Shown here: positions 9,140 to 17,140 of the stretch, piece by piece
Layout: each line of letters starts with the position of its first letter
How positions within the stretch are numbered: the first letter of the stretch is position 1
Assembly: GCA_965277735.1 (NCBI GenBank)
Contig: CBDIDO010000002.1
Coordinates: forward strand, 434,001 to 498,000
DNA length: 64,000 nt
Origin: RH-AL1 sp965277735
GTDB taxonomy: Bacteria > Pseudomonadota > Alphaproteobacteria > Rhizobiales > Beijerinckiaceae
Direction of reading: 5' to 3'
Program-made: the position numbers and the translations under genes
The notes under the pieces: model-generated
The model's input: the letters and a program-made list of their open reading frames with translations, nothing else
The model's database searches: none
What the model was told of the DNA's origin: nothing

Positions 9140-9910
9140 ATGCTCACCCACCAAGAGATCGAGCGCTACGCGCGCCACATCGTGCTGCATGACGTCGGCG
9201 GCCCCGGCCAGCAGAAGCTCAAGGCCGCGCGCGTGCTGGTGATCGGCGCGGGCGGGCTCGGGGCGCCGCTGCTGCAATATCTCGCGGCGGCCGGCGTCGG
9301 CACGCTCGGTATCGTCGACGACGACGCCGTGGCGCTGTCGAACCTGCAGCGCCAGGTGCTGCACGGCACGCCGGACGTCGGCCGCCCCAAGGTCGAGAGC
9401 GCCGCGGACGCGATCGCCCGCCTCAACCCGCACGTCGTGGTCGAGCCGATCGCCGCACGGATCGACGCGGAGAACGCACGCGCGATGGTGCGCGGCTGGG
9501 ACATCGTCGCCGACGGGTCGGACAATTTCGACACGCGCTACGCCGTCTCCGACGCCTGCTTCCACGAAAAGAAGCCGCTGGTGACGGCGGCGGTGGGGTC
9601 GTTCGACGGCTCGCTGACGACGTTGCGGCCGTTCGAGCGCGCGGCCTCGGGCGACCTCAACCCGACCTACCGCTGCCTGTTCCCGTCGCCGCCGCCGGAC
9701 GGCCAGGTGCCGACCTGCGCCGAGGCCGGCGTGCTCGGTGCGCTGACGGGGGTACTCGGCGCGATGATGGCGCTCGAGGTGATTCGCGAGATCGTCGGCT
9801 TCGGCGAGGGGCTCGTCGGCCGCCTGCTGCTCGTCGATGCGCTATCGATGCGCTTCGAGACGATCGGCTATGGTTGGGACCCCGACAACCCGCTCAGCGG
9901 GCGGGGCTAG
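9140..9910 (+). CDS. ThiF/MoeB/HesA-family adenylyltransferase
   Basis: 256 aa E1-like enzyme that adenylates the C-terminus of a ThiS/MoaD-type sulfur carrier. The ATG 9140 is preceded directly by AAGGGGAGG. Visible are RYARHIVLHDVGGPGQ, the nucleotide loop VIGAGGLGAPLLQYL near residue 33, the DDD acidic turn, the SNLQRQVLH signature, and GSDNFDTRY near 130. PTCAEAGVLG carries the Cys used in sulfur transfer or thioester formation. One of the paired zinc-Cys motifs of MoeB seems incomplete. The 3' end overlaps puhE on the other strand by 69 bp. Confidence 0.9.
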   Translation: MLTHQEIERYARHIVLHDVGGPGQQKLKAARVLVIGAGGLGAPLLQYLAAAGVGTLGIVDDDAVALSNLQRQVLHGTPDVGRPKVESAADAIARLNPHVVVEPIAARIDAENARAMVRGWDIVADGSDNFDTRYAVSDACFHEKKPLVTAAVGSFDGSLTTLRPFERAASGDLNPTYRCLFPSPPPDGQVPTCAEAGVLGALTGVLGAMMALEVIREIVGFGEGLVGRLLLVDALSMRFETIGYGWDPDNPLSGRG

Positions 9911-10666
9911 ATCGCCCCGCGTGCTCCACTTCCATAGCTGGGCGATCGGCAGCGGCACCAGCAAGAAGACGTGCTCGGCGAGCGCGAGCACGGTGAGTCC
10001 GACGAGCAGCGAATAGCCGATCGTCGCCGCGCGCGTCGCCTCGGGATCGGCGGCGGCGTCGACGAAGCCCGCCACCATCAGCACCGCGACGAGGACGGAG
10101 AGCGGGAAGCCCGGGTTGACCGGGCCGCGGCGGAAGTAGCTGCGGAGGTAGGCGATGCGTTCCGGCATCACCTCGTCGTTGAGCACGGGCACGCCGAGGA
10201 ACAGGTTCAGCTTCGCCGAGACGCGCATGATCCACAGCACGAGGAAGGTGAGCGCGCCGAACGGATTGGCGCTCTGCCAGGTGACGGCGACGACGGCGCC
10301 GCTCGTCGCGAGGAGTGCCAGCTCGTGGTAGAGGATCGCGCCAAGCGCGGCGCCGAGCCGATCGAGCCCCGTCGCGCCGGGCGGGCACGGCAACGGGCGC
10401 GGCCCGGTGAGGAAGCCTGTGAGGAACGCCACCTCCTGCGTGCCCCACAGCAGGATCGCGGCCGTGAAGGCGATGTAGACGCCGGCAACGCTTGTCATGC
10501 CAGCGCTCGCCGCGAGGACGGCCAAACACACTGGGAACAGGATCGCCGCGCCGATCAGCCCGGCGCGCACGGCCGCTTGCCGGCGCAGCACGACGAGGAA
10601 TACCAGCCCGGTCGCAAACCACCAGACGAACAAGGCGTAGAGGATCGCGAGGCCCGCGTCCTTCAT
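9842..10666 (-). CDS. puhE: Photosynthetic complex assembly protein PuhE
   Basis: Polytopic membrane protein (274 aa) of the puh assembly set, needed for normal reaction-centre production. It is recognised by overall sequence: an N-terminal helix ILYALFVWWFATGLVFLVVL, then ILLWGTQEVAFLTGFLTGPR and LWIMRVSAKLNLFLGVPVLN, which are family hallmarks. The start is ATG 10666, only 4 bp after the acsF stop, so it is the last gene of the leftward photosynthesis operon. Its last 22 codons overlap the convergent ThiF-like gene. Confidence 0.9.
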   Translation of the reverse strand: MKDAGLAILYALFVWWFATGLVFLVVLRRQAAVRAGLIGAAILFPVCLAVLAASAGMTSVAGVYIAFTAAILLWGTQEVAFLTGFLTGPRPLPCPPGATGLDRLGAALGAILYHELALLATSGAVVAVTWQSANPFGALTFLVLWIMRVSAKLNLFLGVPVLNDEVMPERIAYLRSYFRRGPVNPGFPLSVLVAVLMVAGFVDAAADPEATRAATIGYSLLVGLTVLALAEHVFLLVPLPIAQLWKWSTRGDLAPPAERVVGVPTIADRLEAHR

Positions 10667-10670
10667 CGCC

Positions 10671-11768
10671 CTACCAGGCCGGTGCGAGGAGCACGGTGTC
10701 GGGCAGCGCGGTGGCCTTGACCGGGATCACGTACAGCCGCGCGAAGATCGCCGCCGCCGCAAGGGCGAGGCCGGCCTTCTTCAACTTGCCCATCACGCCG
10801 CCCTCGGCATGCGCAGCCGCGCGCGCCTCGGTGATCCGCCACATCCGCTCGAGCCCCGCCTTGAAGGCCGGATGGTCGAGGTCGAGCGCCACCGGGAAGA
10901 CCTGCTTGGCGATCTCGTTGGTGATGCGGAAGACCTTGAAGTCGTAGTCGGTCGGGTCGATGCCGACGGCCTCGTGGAAAGCCGGGCGCATATGGTCGCG
11001 CACGTACATCGTCGCGTAGACCGCGAGCAGGAAGAAGCGGATCCAGAGCTTGTTGCGGCCCTGGAGCAGCGAGGGATCGGCGCGCATCAGCAGCGCAAAG
11101 GCCTCGCCGTGACGGAACTCGTCGTTGCACCACTTCTCGAAGTACTTGAAGATCGGGTGGAACAGGCGGTCCGGATTGCGCTCGAGCTGGCGGTAGATCG
11201 TGATGTAGCGCGCGTAGCCGATCTTCTCGCTGAGGTAGGTCGCGTAGAAGATGAACTTCGGCTTGAAGAACGTGTACTTCTTCACCTTGGTGAGGAAGCC
11301 GAGGTCGATGCCGATGCCGGCGTCCTTCAGCGTCTCGTTGATGAATCCCGCGTGGCGCGATTCGTCGCGCGCCATGTAGGTGAACAGCTCGCGGATGTCC
11401 TTGTTGTTGATCTGCTTCTTGATCTCCGAATAGAGCACGCAGCCTGAGAACTCGGCGGTGAGCGAGGAGACCAGGAAATCCTTGAACTCGCGGCGCAGCT
11501 CTTCAGGCAGCGCGTCGATGTCGGCGTCGAACGGCCCCTCGCGGCGGAAATGCGCCTTGTTGTGGTCGGCGCGCAGCTCGCTGATGCAGGCGTCCCACTC
11601 TGCGCGCACGCGGCCGACGTCGAGCTTGTCCATCGCCTTGTAGTCGGTGGTGTAGAAGCGCGGCGAGAGGATAGTGTCCTCCTTGGCGGCCTCCAGTGAG
11701 GATTCGGTCGAGGCCACGGGCCCTCTGGGGGCCAGCCCGCGCTGGGCGCCGCCTTCCATCGCGATCAT
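10671..11768 (-). CDS. acsF: Mg-protoporphyrin IX monomethyl ester oxidative cyclase AcsF
   Basis: O2-dependent diiron enzyme that forms the isocyclic E ring of bacteriochlorophyll; 365 aa. Diiron ligand motifs are clear: E106 in TAEFSG, E136 and H139 in ARDESRH, and E217 and H220 in NDEFRHGE. The presence of AcsF rather than only the radical-SAM cyclase BchE indicates that bacteriochlorophyll can be made under oxic conditions. The ATG at 11768 overlaps the stop of the upstream small orf (ATGA), which implies translational coupling. Confidence 0.97.
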   Translation of the reverse strand: MIAMEGGAQRGLAPRGPVASTESSLEAAKEDTILSPRFYTTDYKAMDKLDVGRVRAEWDACISELRADHNKAHFRREGPFDADIDALPEELRREFKDFLVSSLTAEFSGCVLYSEIKKQINNKDIRELFTYMARDESRHAGFINETLKDAGIGIDLGFLTKVKKYTFFKPKFIFYATYLSEKIGYARYITIYRQLERNPDRLFHPIFKYFEKWCNDEFRHGEAFALLMRADPSLLQGRNKLWIRFFLLAVYATMYVRDHMRPAFHEAVGIDPTDYDFKVFRITNEIAKQVFPVALDLDHPAFKAGLERMWRITEARAAAHAEGGVMGKLKKAGLALAAAAIFARLYVIPVKATALPDTVLLAPAW

Positions 11769-12091
11769 TGCGCTCTCCCGTCAGAAAAGCTCACCTCGTA
11801 GAGCTCGGTCAGCTCGAGGTAGCCTTCGATATGCGCCCACATCCGCTGCAGCGGGCCGGCGCGGCGTACCGTGGCCGTTCGTTCGAGGAACGCGCGCTCG
11901 CCGAAGGCGATCGAGGTCGGCGCATCGTGCACGATCACCTCGTCGCCGGGGCCGACGACAATGCCGTCGAGATCGACATAGGCGTGCAGGCTGTCGGGCG
12001 ACTGCTCGAGATCGATCGTGCACGGCACTTCGATCGTGCCCCGTGACGACGTTTCTCGTCCGGCGAGCCCATTGCTCGAGCCGTTCGCCAT
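11765..12091 (-). CDS. Conserved small protein of the puh-acsF operon
   Basis: 108 aa, starting MANGSSNGLAGRE at ATG 12091 behind an AGGAAGGAAG Shine-Dalgarno. The core IDLEQSPDSLHAYVDLDGIV, then GPGDEVIVHDAPTSIAFGE, reads as a small beta-rich soluble domain, followed by WAHIEGYLELTELYEVSF. There is no signal peptide or membrane span. It sits between puhC (13 bp upstream) and acsF (ATGA overlap), a position where photosynthetic alphaproteobacteria often carry a short unnamed orf. A role in cyclase function or reaction-centre assembly is inferred only from context. Confidence 0.8.
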   Translation of the reverse strand: MANGSSNGLAGRETSSRGTIEVPCTIDLEQSPDSLHAYVDLDGIVVGPGDEVIVHDAPTSIAFGERAFLERTATVRRAGPLQRMWAHIEGYLELTELYEVSFSDGRAQ

Positions 12092-12104
12092 CGCGCTTCC
12101 TTCC

Positions 12105-12560
12105 TCACGTCTTGCCCGGCTTCTCGAGGAAGGCGGCGAAGACCTGTTCGTTGGTCGAGCCGAAAGCCTCGAGCTCGAAGCTTTCACGCGTCGACGGGTC
12201 GGCGATAGTCAACCGCCCATCGGCCCAGCGCGTCAAGCGGAATGGCATGCCGTCGGGCTCCCCCGCACGGCGGTGCCCGAGCACCAGCGCGCGCATGATC
12301 CCGCGTATGAAATGGCCGGATTGCGGCGCCACCGTCGAGACGACGCGGCCCGTCCCGGCCTCGGTGATGGAGATCCCGCCGTCGGAGAGATCCCTGAAGG
12401 CCAGGTCGACTGCGGCGATCGGGCGCGACGGCGGCATCGTCACATGCTGGGCGTTCGTTGCATGCGTGATGCCGGCGAGAGCGATGGTGCCGGCGACGAC
12501 CGCACCGAGGCCGATGAGGGCCGCGCGCGGGAACCCACCCTGGATCGTGATGGCAACCAT
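12105..12560 (-). CDS. puhC: Photosynthetic complex assembly protein PuhC
   Basis: 151 aa membrane-anchored periplasmic protein that helps organise the RC-LH1 core complex. It has one N-terminal transmembrane helix (ALIGLGAVVAGTIALAGI) followed by a soluble domain with DLSDGGISITEAGTGRVV, FIRGIMRALVLGHR and RLTRWADGRLTIADPST, which are typical of PuhC. It lies 24 bp after puhB in the operon puhA-puhB-puhC. Confidence 0.92.
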   Translation of the reverse strand: MVAITIQGGFPRAALIGLGAVVAGTIALAGITHATNAQHVTMPPSRPIAAVDLAFRDLSDGGISITEAGTGRVVSTVAPQSGHFIRGIMRALVLGHRRAGEPDGMPFRLTRWADGRLTIADPSTRESFELEAFGSTNEQVFAAFLEKPGKT

Positions 12561-12584
12561 CGAGCTCTCCTCTTCCCTAAGCGG

Positions 12585-13247
12585 CTAGGCGGTCGCGACG
12601 CCGATTTCGCCGCGCGGCTCCGGCCGCGGCGCTGGCGCGAGCGAGATTGCCTCGGCCGCCGGCGAGGCCGTCAGCAGCGCTCGCGACAGGATGTTGGCGA
12701 CCTCGCGCACGTTCGGAATCGCCCGCAGCATCGGCTCGGGCTGCTTGACGCGCCACGGCCGCGCGTGCGGCCAGAGCAGCAGGTAGGCGAGCTTCTGCCG
12801 TCCAAGCGCCAGCGGGATGTCGCCGGAGCCGTCCGGGTTCAGCTTCACGTCCGCCGAGACGATTCGCTTCAGCGGCAGCGTCAGCGCGATCGGCAGGGCG
12901 ACGCCGATCTGCATGATCACGCGGCGATCGGTGATCGTGTAATGCGTCGTCGAGGCGACAAGCCACGCGATCGCAACGAGCACCGCCGCCGCAATCGCGG
13001 CCGGCACCGCGACCCACGCAGCCGAGGCGAACGCCGCGCTGGCCCACAGGCCGTCGGCATGGGCCGACGCGAGGTTCCAGGCGGCCAGCACGACGAAGTA
13101 GCCCATCACCGCTCGGATGTGGAACAGCGAGCGGACGAGGCCCATCGTGGTCGGGCGCCCCTGCCACAGCACGGTCTCGTCGGCGGCGATCGCCTCCGAG
13201 CCCTCGCCGAGGAATAGGGTCTCGAGGAAGTGCTCGCGCCCGCTCAC
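12585..13247 (-). CDS. puhB: Photosynthetic complex assembly protein PuhB
   Basis: 220 aa. Start chosen at the GTG at 13247, whose GTGA overlaps the puhA stop; the longer open frame upstream lies inside puhA. It shows EAIAADETVLWQGRPTTMGL, two membrane helices and a PH-like segment TTHYTITDRRVIMQIGVALP. PuhB dimers assist reaction-centre assembly in Rhodobacter capsulatus (established for the family). Coupled translation with puhA suggests matched production. Confidence 0.92.
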   Translation of the reverse strand: MSGREHFLETLFLGEGSEAIAADETVLWQGRPTTMGLVRSLFHIRAVMGYFVVLAAWNLASAHADGLWASAAFASAAWVAVPAAIAAAVLVAIAWLVASTTHYTITDRRVIMQIGVALPIALTLPLKRIVSADVKLNPDGSGDIPLALGRQKLAYLLLWPHARPWRVKQPEPMLRAIPNVREVANILSRALLTASPAAEAISLAPAPRPEPRGEIGVATA

Positions 13248-14011
13248 AGCAGCGGCCCCATGCGGTCGGGAGTCGCATAGAGGTGGCCGCCGGCGAAATA
13301 GCCAACGATCTTGTCCTCTTCGAGCTTGGTCACCGTGTCGGGGGCTTTGATCACGGGCGCGTCGACGAATTGCGCGGCGCGGATCGAGGCGACCTTCACC
13401 AACCGCTTGGCGCCGCTGACGCGGGCCATCGCCATCGGCAACAGCACGGTGCGGGCGCCGATGTCGACTTCGAGATAGCGGATGATCTCTTCCGAATGGT
13501 CGACCCAGGCGTCCTTGACCGTGCCGGCGACGGCGCCGTCGCAGCCGATCACGCTCATGCCGATCGGGTTCGGGCTCTCGGCCGCGATCGAGTGCGTGGT
13601 GCCCGCGCGCAGCGGCTGGATCACCGGCTGGCCTTCGACGCCGAGCTCTGGCACGTCCTCGCGCTGTGCGTAGGAGGCGGGGCCGACGCCGTCGATCATC
13701 GGGTTGCCGGTCGGCGCGAACGGCGAGCCCGGCCATTCGGCGAGGGGCGCCACCGGCGCGTCGGCGCGGTCGTTGCCGTAGGCCGGCACGACGAGCGTGC
13801 GGCCGTCGTGATTGAGAAACACCTTCTTTTCCGGCACGTCGGGGAAGCCGCGCACCGTGACGCGGGAGCCCGTCGCCCGCTCGGTCTCGAGCGGGTAGCC
13901 TTCGCGCTTGTTCTCGCGGTGCAGGTAGAAGATCAGCCCGGCGAAGAACAGCCAGAACGCGTAGAGCGTCACCTGTGCGACGTCGATGTAGCTGCCAGCG
14001 GCTTGTATCAT
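13244..14011 (-). CDS. puhA: Photosynthetic reaction centre H subunit PuhA
   Basis: 255 aa H subunit that caps the cytoplasmic face of the L-M reaction-centre core. The start MIQAAGSYIDVAQ at 14011 overlaps the lhaA stop (ATGA). A single membrane helix, LYAFWLFFAGLIFYLHREN, lies at about 17-35, followed by the cytoplasmic PRC-barrel domain with NPIGMSVIGCDGAVAGTV and GYFAGGHLYATPDRMGPLL near the end. The pufLM genes for the other subunits are not in the window. Confidence 0.97.
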   Translation of the reverse strand: MIQAAGSYIDVAQVTLYAFWLFFAGLIFYLHRENKREGYPLETERATGSRVTVRGFPDVPEKKVFLNHDGRTLVVPAYGNDRADAPVAPLAEWPGSPFAPTGNPMIDGVGPASYAQREDVPELGVEGQPVIQPLRAGTTHSIAAESPNPIGMSVIGCDGAVAGTVKDAWVDHSEEIIRYLEVDIGARTVLLPMAMARVSGAKRLVKVASIRAAQFVDAPVIKAPDTVTKLEEDKIVGYFAGGHLYATPDRMGPLL

Positions 14012-15480
14012 GTCAAACCTCCCGAGGCTTTTCTTTGGAGTCCATTGAGATCGAAGGATGGCCCGAGGCGCCGCGCCACCTTGGCGAGCGGCCCGAGCGC
14101 GACGAGCGTGGCGAAGAGCAATGCGATCTCGCAATGCCAGACGAAGCTGTAGCCAACCGAAGGCTGGTCCATCGCGGTGCCGAGCGCGCCGGAGCTGGCG
14201 AGCGCCGAGACGCCATCGCGGATGAGGCCGCCCGATGCGACGGCGAGGCCGGCGGCCGAGGCCTGCACCGCGCCCCAGACGCCGAGCACCATGCCGGTCT
14301 GGCCGCCACCAGTCTGTCCACCTTGCGCGAGGCCCATCGCCGCCGTCAGCGTGCAATGCGCGAAGATGCCGCTGCCGAGGCCGATCATCGCGACGCCTGC
14401 CGCAAATAACGGCGCCGAGCCGAGCGGCTGGGCGAAGATCACCGCCGTGAAGGCCGCGATGCCGATCACCACGCCGGTGGCGGCGAAGCGATAGGGGTCG
14501 ACGCCGCGGCCGAGCCAGCGCGCGGCACTGATGAAGCCCGCGAAGCCGCCGAGCGCGAGCATCGCGGTGAGACCCGTGGTGGCGCCGACCGACAGGTGCA
14601 ACACCTGGCCGCCATAGGGCTCGAGCAGCACGTCCTGCATCGAGAAAGCCATCGTGCCGAGCGCGACCGCGATCAGCCGGCGCTTAGCCTGCCCCTGCGC
14701 CGCAAACAAAGCCCAGGCCTGCGCGAACGATGGGCGCACGACGTCGCGCCGCGTGGCGCCGGGGTTGCGCGGCTCCTGCTTCCACAGTGCGGCGAGGTTC
14801 AGCACCATCGTCGCCGCGGCGGCGCCCTGCACGACCTGGATCAGCCGGATCTCGGAGAAATGCGCGAGCGCCAGACCGAAGATCAGCGCCGAGATCATCA
14901 TGCCGAGCATCATCATGACGCAGAGCAGCGCGACGATCTTAGGATGCGAGCGCTGCGGCGCGAGATCGGTGGCGAGCGCAAGGCCGGCCGTCTGCACCGT
15001 ATGCAGCCCCGCGCCCATCAGCAGGAAGGCCAGCGCCGCGGCGCATTGCCCGACGATCGGCGGCGCGTTCGAGTCGCCGCTCAAGAGAATGAGCGCGAAC
15101 GGCATGATGGCGAGGCCGCCGAACTGCAGCAGCGTGCCGAACCACAGATACGGCACGCGCTTCCAGCCGAGCGCGGAACGATGCGTGTCCGACTTGAACC
15201 CGACGAGGGCGCGCGCGGGCGCGAAGACGAGCGGCAGCGAGATCATCGTCGCGACGAGCCACACCGGAACGCCGAGCTCGACGATCATCACCCGGTTCAT
15301 CGTGCCGATCAGCAGCACGATCGCCATGCCGACCGAGACCTGGAACAGCGACAGCCGCAACAGCCGCGACATCGGCAGCTCCGCCGTCGCGACGTCGGCG
15401 AACGGCAGCAGCTCGGTGCGGACCCTGGTCCACACGTCGGCGAAGCCTTTTCGCGCCGTGCTGTTTGGAAGCGAGGTCAT
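14008..15480 (-). CDS. lhaA: LhaA, PucC-family LH1 assembly protein
   Basis: 490 aa polytopic membrane protein of the bacteriochlorophyll delivery (BCD) MFS family, required for light-harvesting 1 assembly. The N-terminal signature RLLRLSLFQVSVGMAIVLLIGTMNRVM and GFKSDTHRSALGWKRVPY are diagnostic. About 12 membrane helices. It overlaps both neighbours by 4 bp (bchM upstream, puhA downstream), continuing the coupled operon. Confidence 0.94.
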   Translation of the reverse strand: MTSLPNSTARKGFADVWTRVRTELLPFADVATAELPMSRLLRLSLFQVSVGMAIVLLIGTMNRVMIVELGVPVWLVATMISLPLVFAPARALVGFKSDTHRSALGWKRVPYLWFGTLLQFGGLAIMPFALILLSGDSNAPPIVGQCAAALAFLLMGAGLHTVQTAGLALATDLAPQRSHPKIVALLCVMMMLGMMISALIFGLALAHFSEIRLIQVVQGAAAATMVLNLAALWKQEPRNPGATRRDVVRPSFAQAWALFAAQGQAKRRLIAVALGTMAFSMQDVLLEPYGGQVLHLSVGATTGLTAMLALGGFAGFISAARWLGRGVDPYRFAATGVVIGIAAFTAVIFAQPLGSAPLFAAGVAMIGLGSGIFAHCTLTAAMGLAQGGQTGGGQTGMVLGVWGAVQASAAGLAVASGGLIRDGVSALASSGALGTAMDQPSVGYSFVWHCEIALLFATLVALGPLAKVARRLGPSFDLNGLQRKASGGLT

Positions 15481-16214
15481 GCGATCACGACCTCTTGCGT
15501 CTGCGAGATGTAGAAGCCCGAGGCGATCCTTTTGGATCGACCGAGGCCCCAGGAGAAAGCCTGTTTGGTGGCCTCGGCAGCGAGTCGGTCCCGGATCGTC
15601 CCCGGGGAGGTGGGGACGATGGCCGGCGACCTGTCGCCCCTCGGGAAGAGCTTGCCCGCCGCGTACATGAGCGTGAGGGCAGGCGTGCGTGGCGCGAAAG
15701 TGAAGACGAGCGAGCGTTCGACCCGCGCCGCGAGACCGGCGACGGCGGCAGCGAGGTCAACGGTGCGGTAATGGATCAGCGAATCCATCGCGATGGCGTG
15801 GTCGAACCGGCCGAGCGCGGGATCGAGCATGTCCCCGGACAGGAACGTGATGCGGCCGCGCCCGAGCGAGGCCGCAAGAGCCGACGATGTGCGCTCGCGG
15901 GCGAGGTCGACGAGCGTCGGCGACAGATCGATCGCCACCACCTCGGCGCCGCGCCGCGCGGCTTCGACGGCGAGCGCGCCGGTGCCGCAGCCGGCATCGA
16001 GCACGCGCGCGCCGGTGAGATCGTCCGGCAGGTAGGTGAGGATCTCCGCGCGCATGGCATCGCGCCCCGCCCTCACCGTCGCGCGGATCTTCGAGACCGG
16101 CGCGTCCGACGTCAGCCGCGACCACGCCTCGACCGCGGTGCGGTCGAAGTAGGTGAGGAGCTGGCTCCTGCGGTCGAGGTAGGAGGGCGAGTGCATGGGA
16201 TCCTTCTCGCTCAA
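15477..16214 (-). CDS. bchM: Mg-protoporphyrin IX methyltransferase BchM
   Basis: 245 aa SAM-dependent methyltransferase that esterifies the C13 propionate of Mg-protoporphyrin IX, the step before AcsF. The SAM-binding glycine motif RVLDAGCGTGAL is at 70-81 and VVAIDLSPTLVDLA follows. The C-terminal YHxx-type region FSWGLGRSKRIASGFYISQ is typical of BchM. The start is coupled to the bchL stop. The Mg-chelatase subunit gene bchH, usually upstream in the same operon, is absent from this window. Confidence 0.95.
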   Translation of the reverse strand: MSEKDPMHSPSYLDRRSQLLTYFDRTAVEAWSRLTSDAPVSKIRATVRAGRDAMRAEILTYLPDDLTGARVLDAGCGTGALAVEAARRGAEVVAIDLSPTLVDLARERTSSALAASLGRGRITFLSGDMLDPALGRFDHAIAMDSLIHYRTVDLAAAVAGLAARVERSLVFTFAPRTPALTLMYAAGKLFPRGDRSPAIVPTSPGTIRDRLAAEATKQAFSWGLGRSKRIASGFYISQTQEVVIA

Positions 16215-17125
16215 TCGAAGCCGAGGAGATCGAAGATGTCGCGGTCCTTCATCGGCTGCGGCCGCAGCTCGTCGGTGCCGGCGTAGAGGGTCTCGGCGAG
16301 GCGCATGTACTCGTCCTGCACAGCGACGATCTCCGGCGTCGCCTCCATCTCGAACAGCGTCTGCTTCTTGAGGCGCGACTTGCGGATCGCGTCGAGCATC
16401 GGGAAATGCGCGACCTTCTTGAGGCCGACCACGTCGTTGAACTTGTCGACCTGGTCGGTGCCATCGGACCGGTTGACGATGACGCCGCCGAAACGGACCT
16501 TGTAGTTCTTCGCCTTGGCCTCGATCGCCGCGACGATGCGGTTCATCGCGAAGATCGAGTCGAAATCGTTGGCGGTGACGACGAGCGCGCGATCGGCGTG
16601 CTGGAGCGGCGCAGCGAAGCCGCCGCAGACGACGTCGCCGAGGACGTCAAAGATGACGACGTCGGTCTCGTCGAGCAGGTGGTGCTCCTTGAGGAGCTTG
16701 ACGGTTTGCCCCACCACATAGCCGCCGCAGCCGGTGCCGGCCGGCGGCCCACCCGCCTCGACGCACATGACGCCGTTGTAGCCCTCGAAGACGAAGTCCT
16801 CGGTGCGCAGCTCTTCGGTGTGGAAGTCCACCGTCTCGAGGATGTCGATCACCGTCGGCATCAGCTTCTTCGTGAGGGTGAAGGTCGAATCGTGCTTCGG
16901 ATCGCAGCCGATCTGCAGCACGCGCTTGCCGAGCTTCGAGAAGGCCACCGAAAGATTGGAGGATGTCGTCGACTTGCCGATGCCGCCCTTGCCGTAGACG
17001 GCGAAGACCTTGGCCGTGCCGATCTTGACGGCCGGGTCCAGGTGTACCTGGACCGAGCCGTCGCCATCGAGGAAGCCGGCGGACTTGCAGGTGGTCGGGC
17101 CGAGCGGCTTGAAGGGAGCGTTCAT
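16211..17125 (-). CDS. bchL: Dark-operative protochlorophyllide reductase Fe protein BchL
   Basis: 304 aa NifH-like ATPase dimer that passes electrons to BchN-BchB. The P-loop YGKGGIGKST is at 44-53 and the cluster-ligating Cys are at 133 (GTGCGGYV) and 167 (DVVCGGF). The start ATG 17125 has AGAAGG upstream. It follows bchB by 15 bp; the canonical bchH does not intervene. The 4Fe-4S protein is oxygen-labile, so light-independent reduction implies micro-oxic operation. Confidence 0.97.
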   Translation of the reverse strand: MNAPFKPLGPTTCKSAGFLDGDGSVQVHLDPAVKIGTAKVFAVYGKGGIGKSTTSSNLSVAFSKLGKRVLQIGCDPKHDSTFTLTKKLMPTVIDILETVDFHTEELRTEDFVFEGYNGVMCVEAGGPPAGTGCGGYVVGQTVKLLKEHHLLDETDVVIFDVLGDVVCGGFAAPLQHADRALVVTANDFDSIFAMNRIVAAIEAKAKNYKVRFGGVIVNRSDGTDQVDKFNDVVGLKKVAHFPMLDAIRKSRLKKQTLFEMEATPEIVAVQDEYMRLAETLYAGTDELRPQPMKDRDIFDLLGFD

Positions 17126-17140
17126 GCGGCGCCTTCTTTT

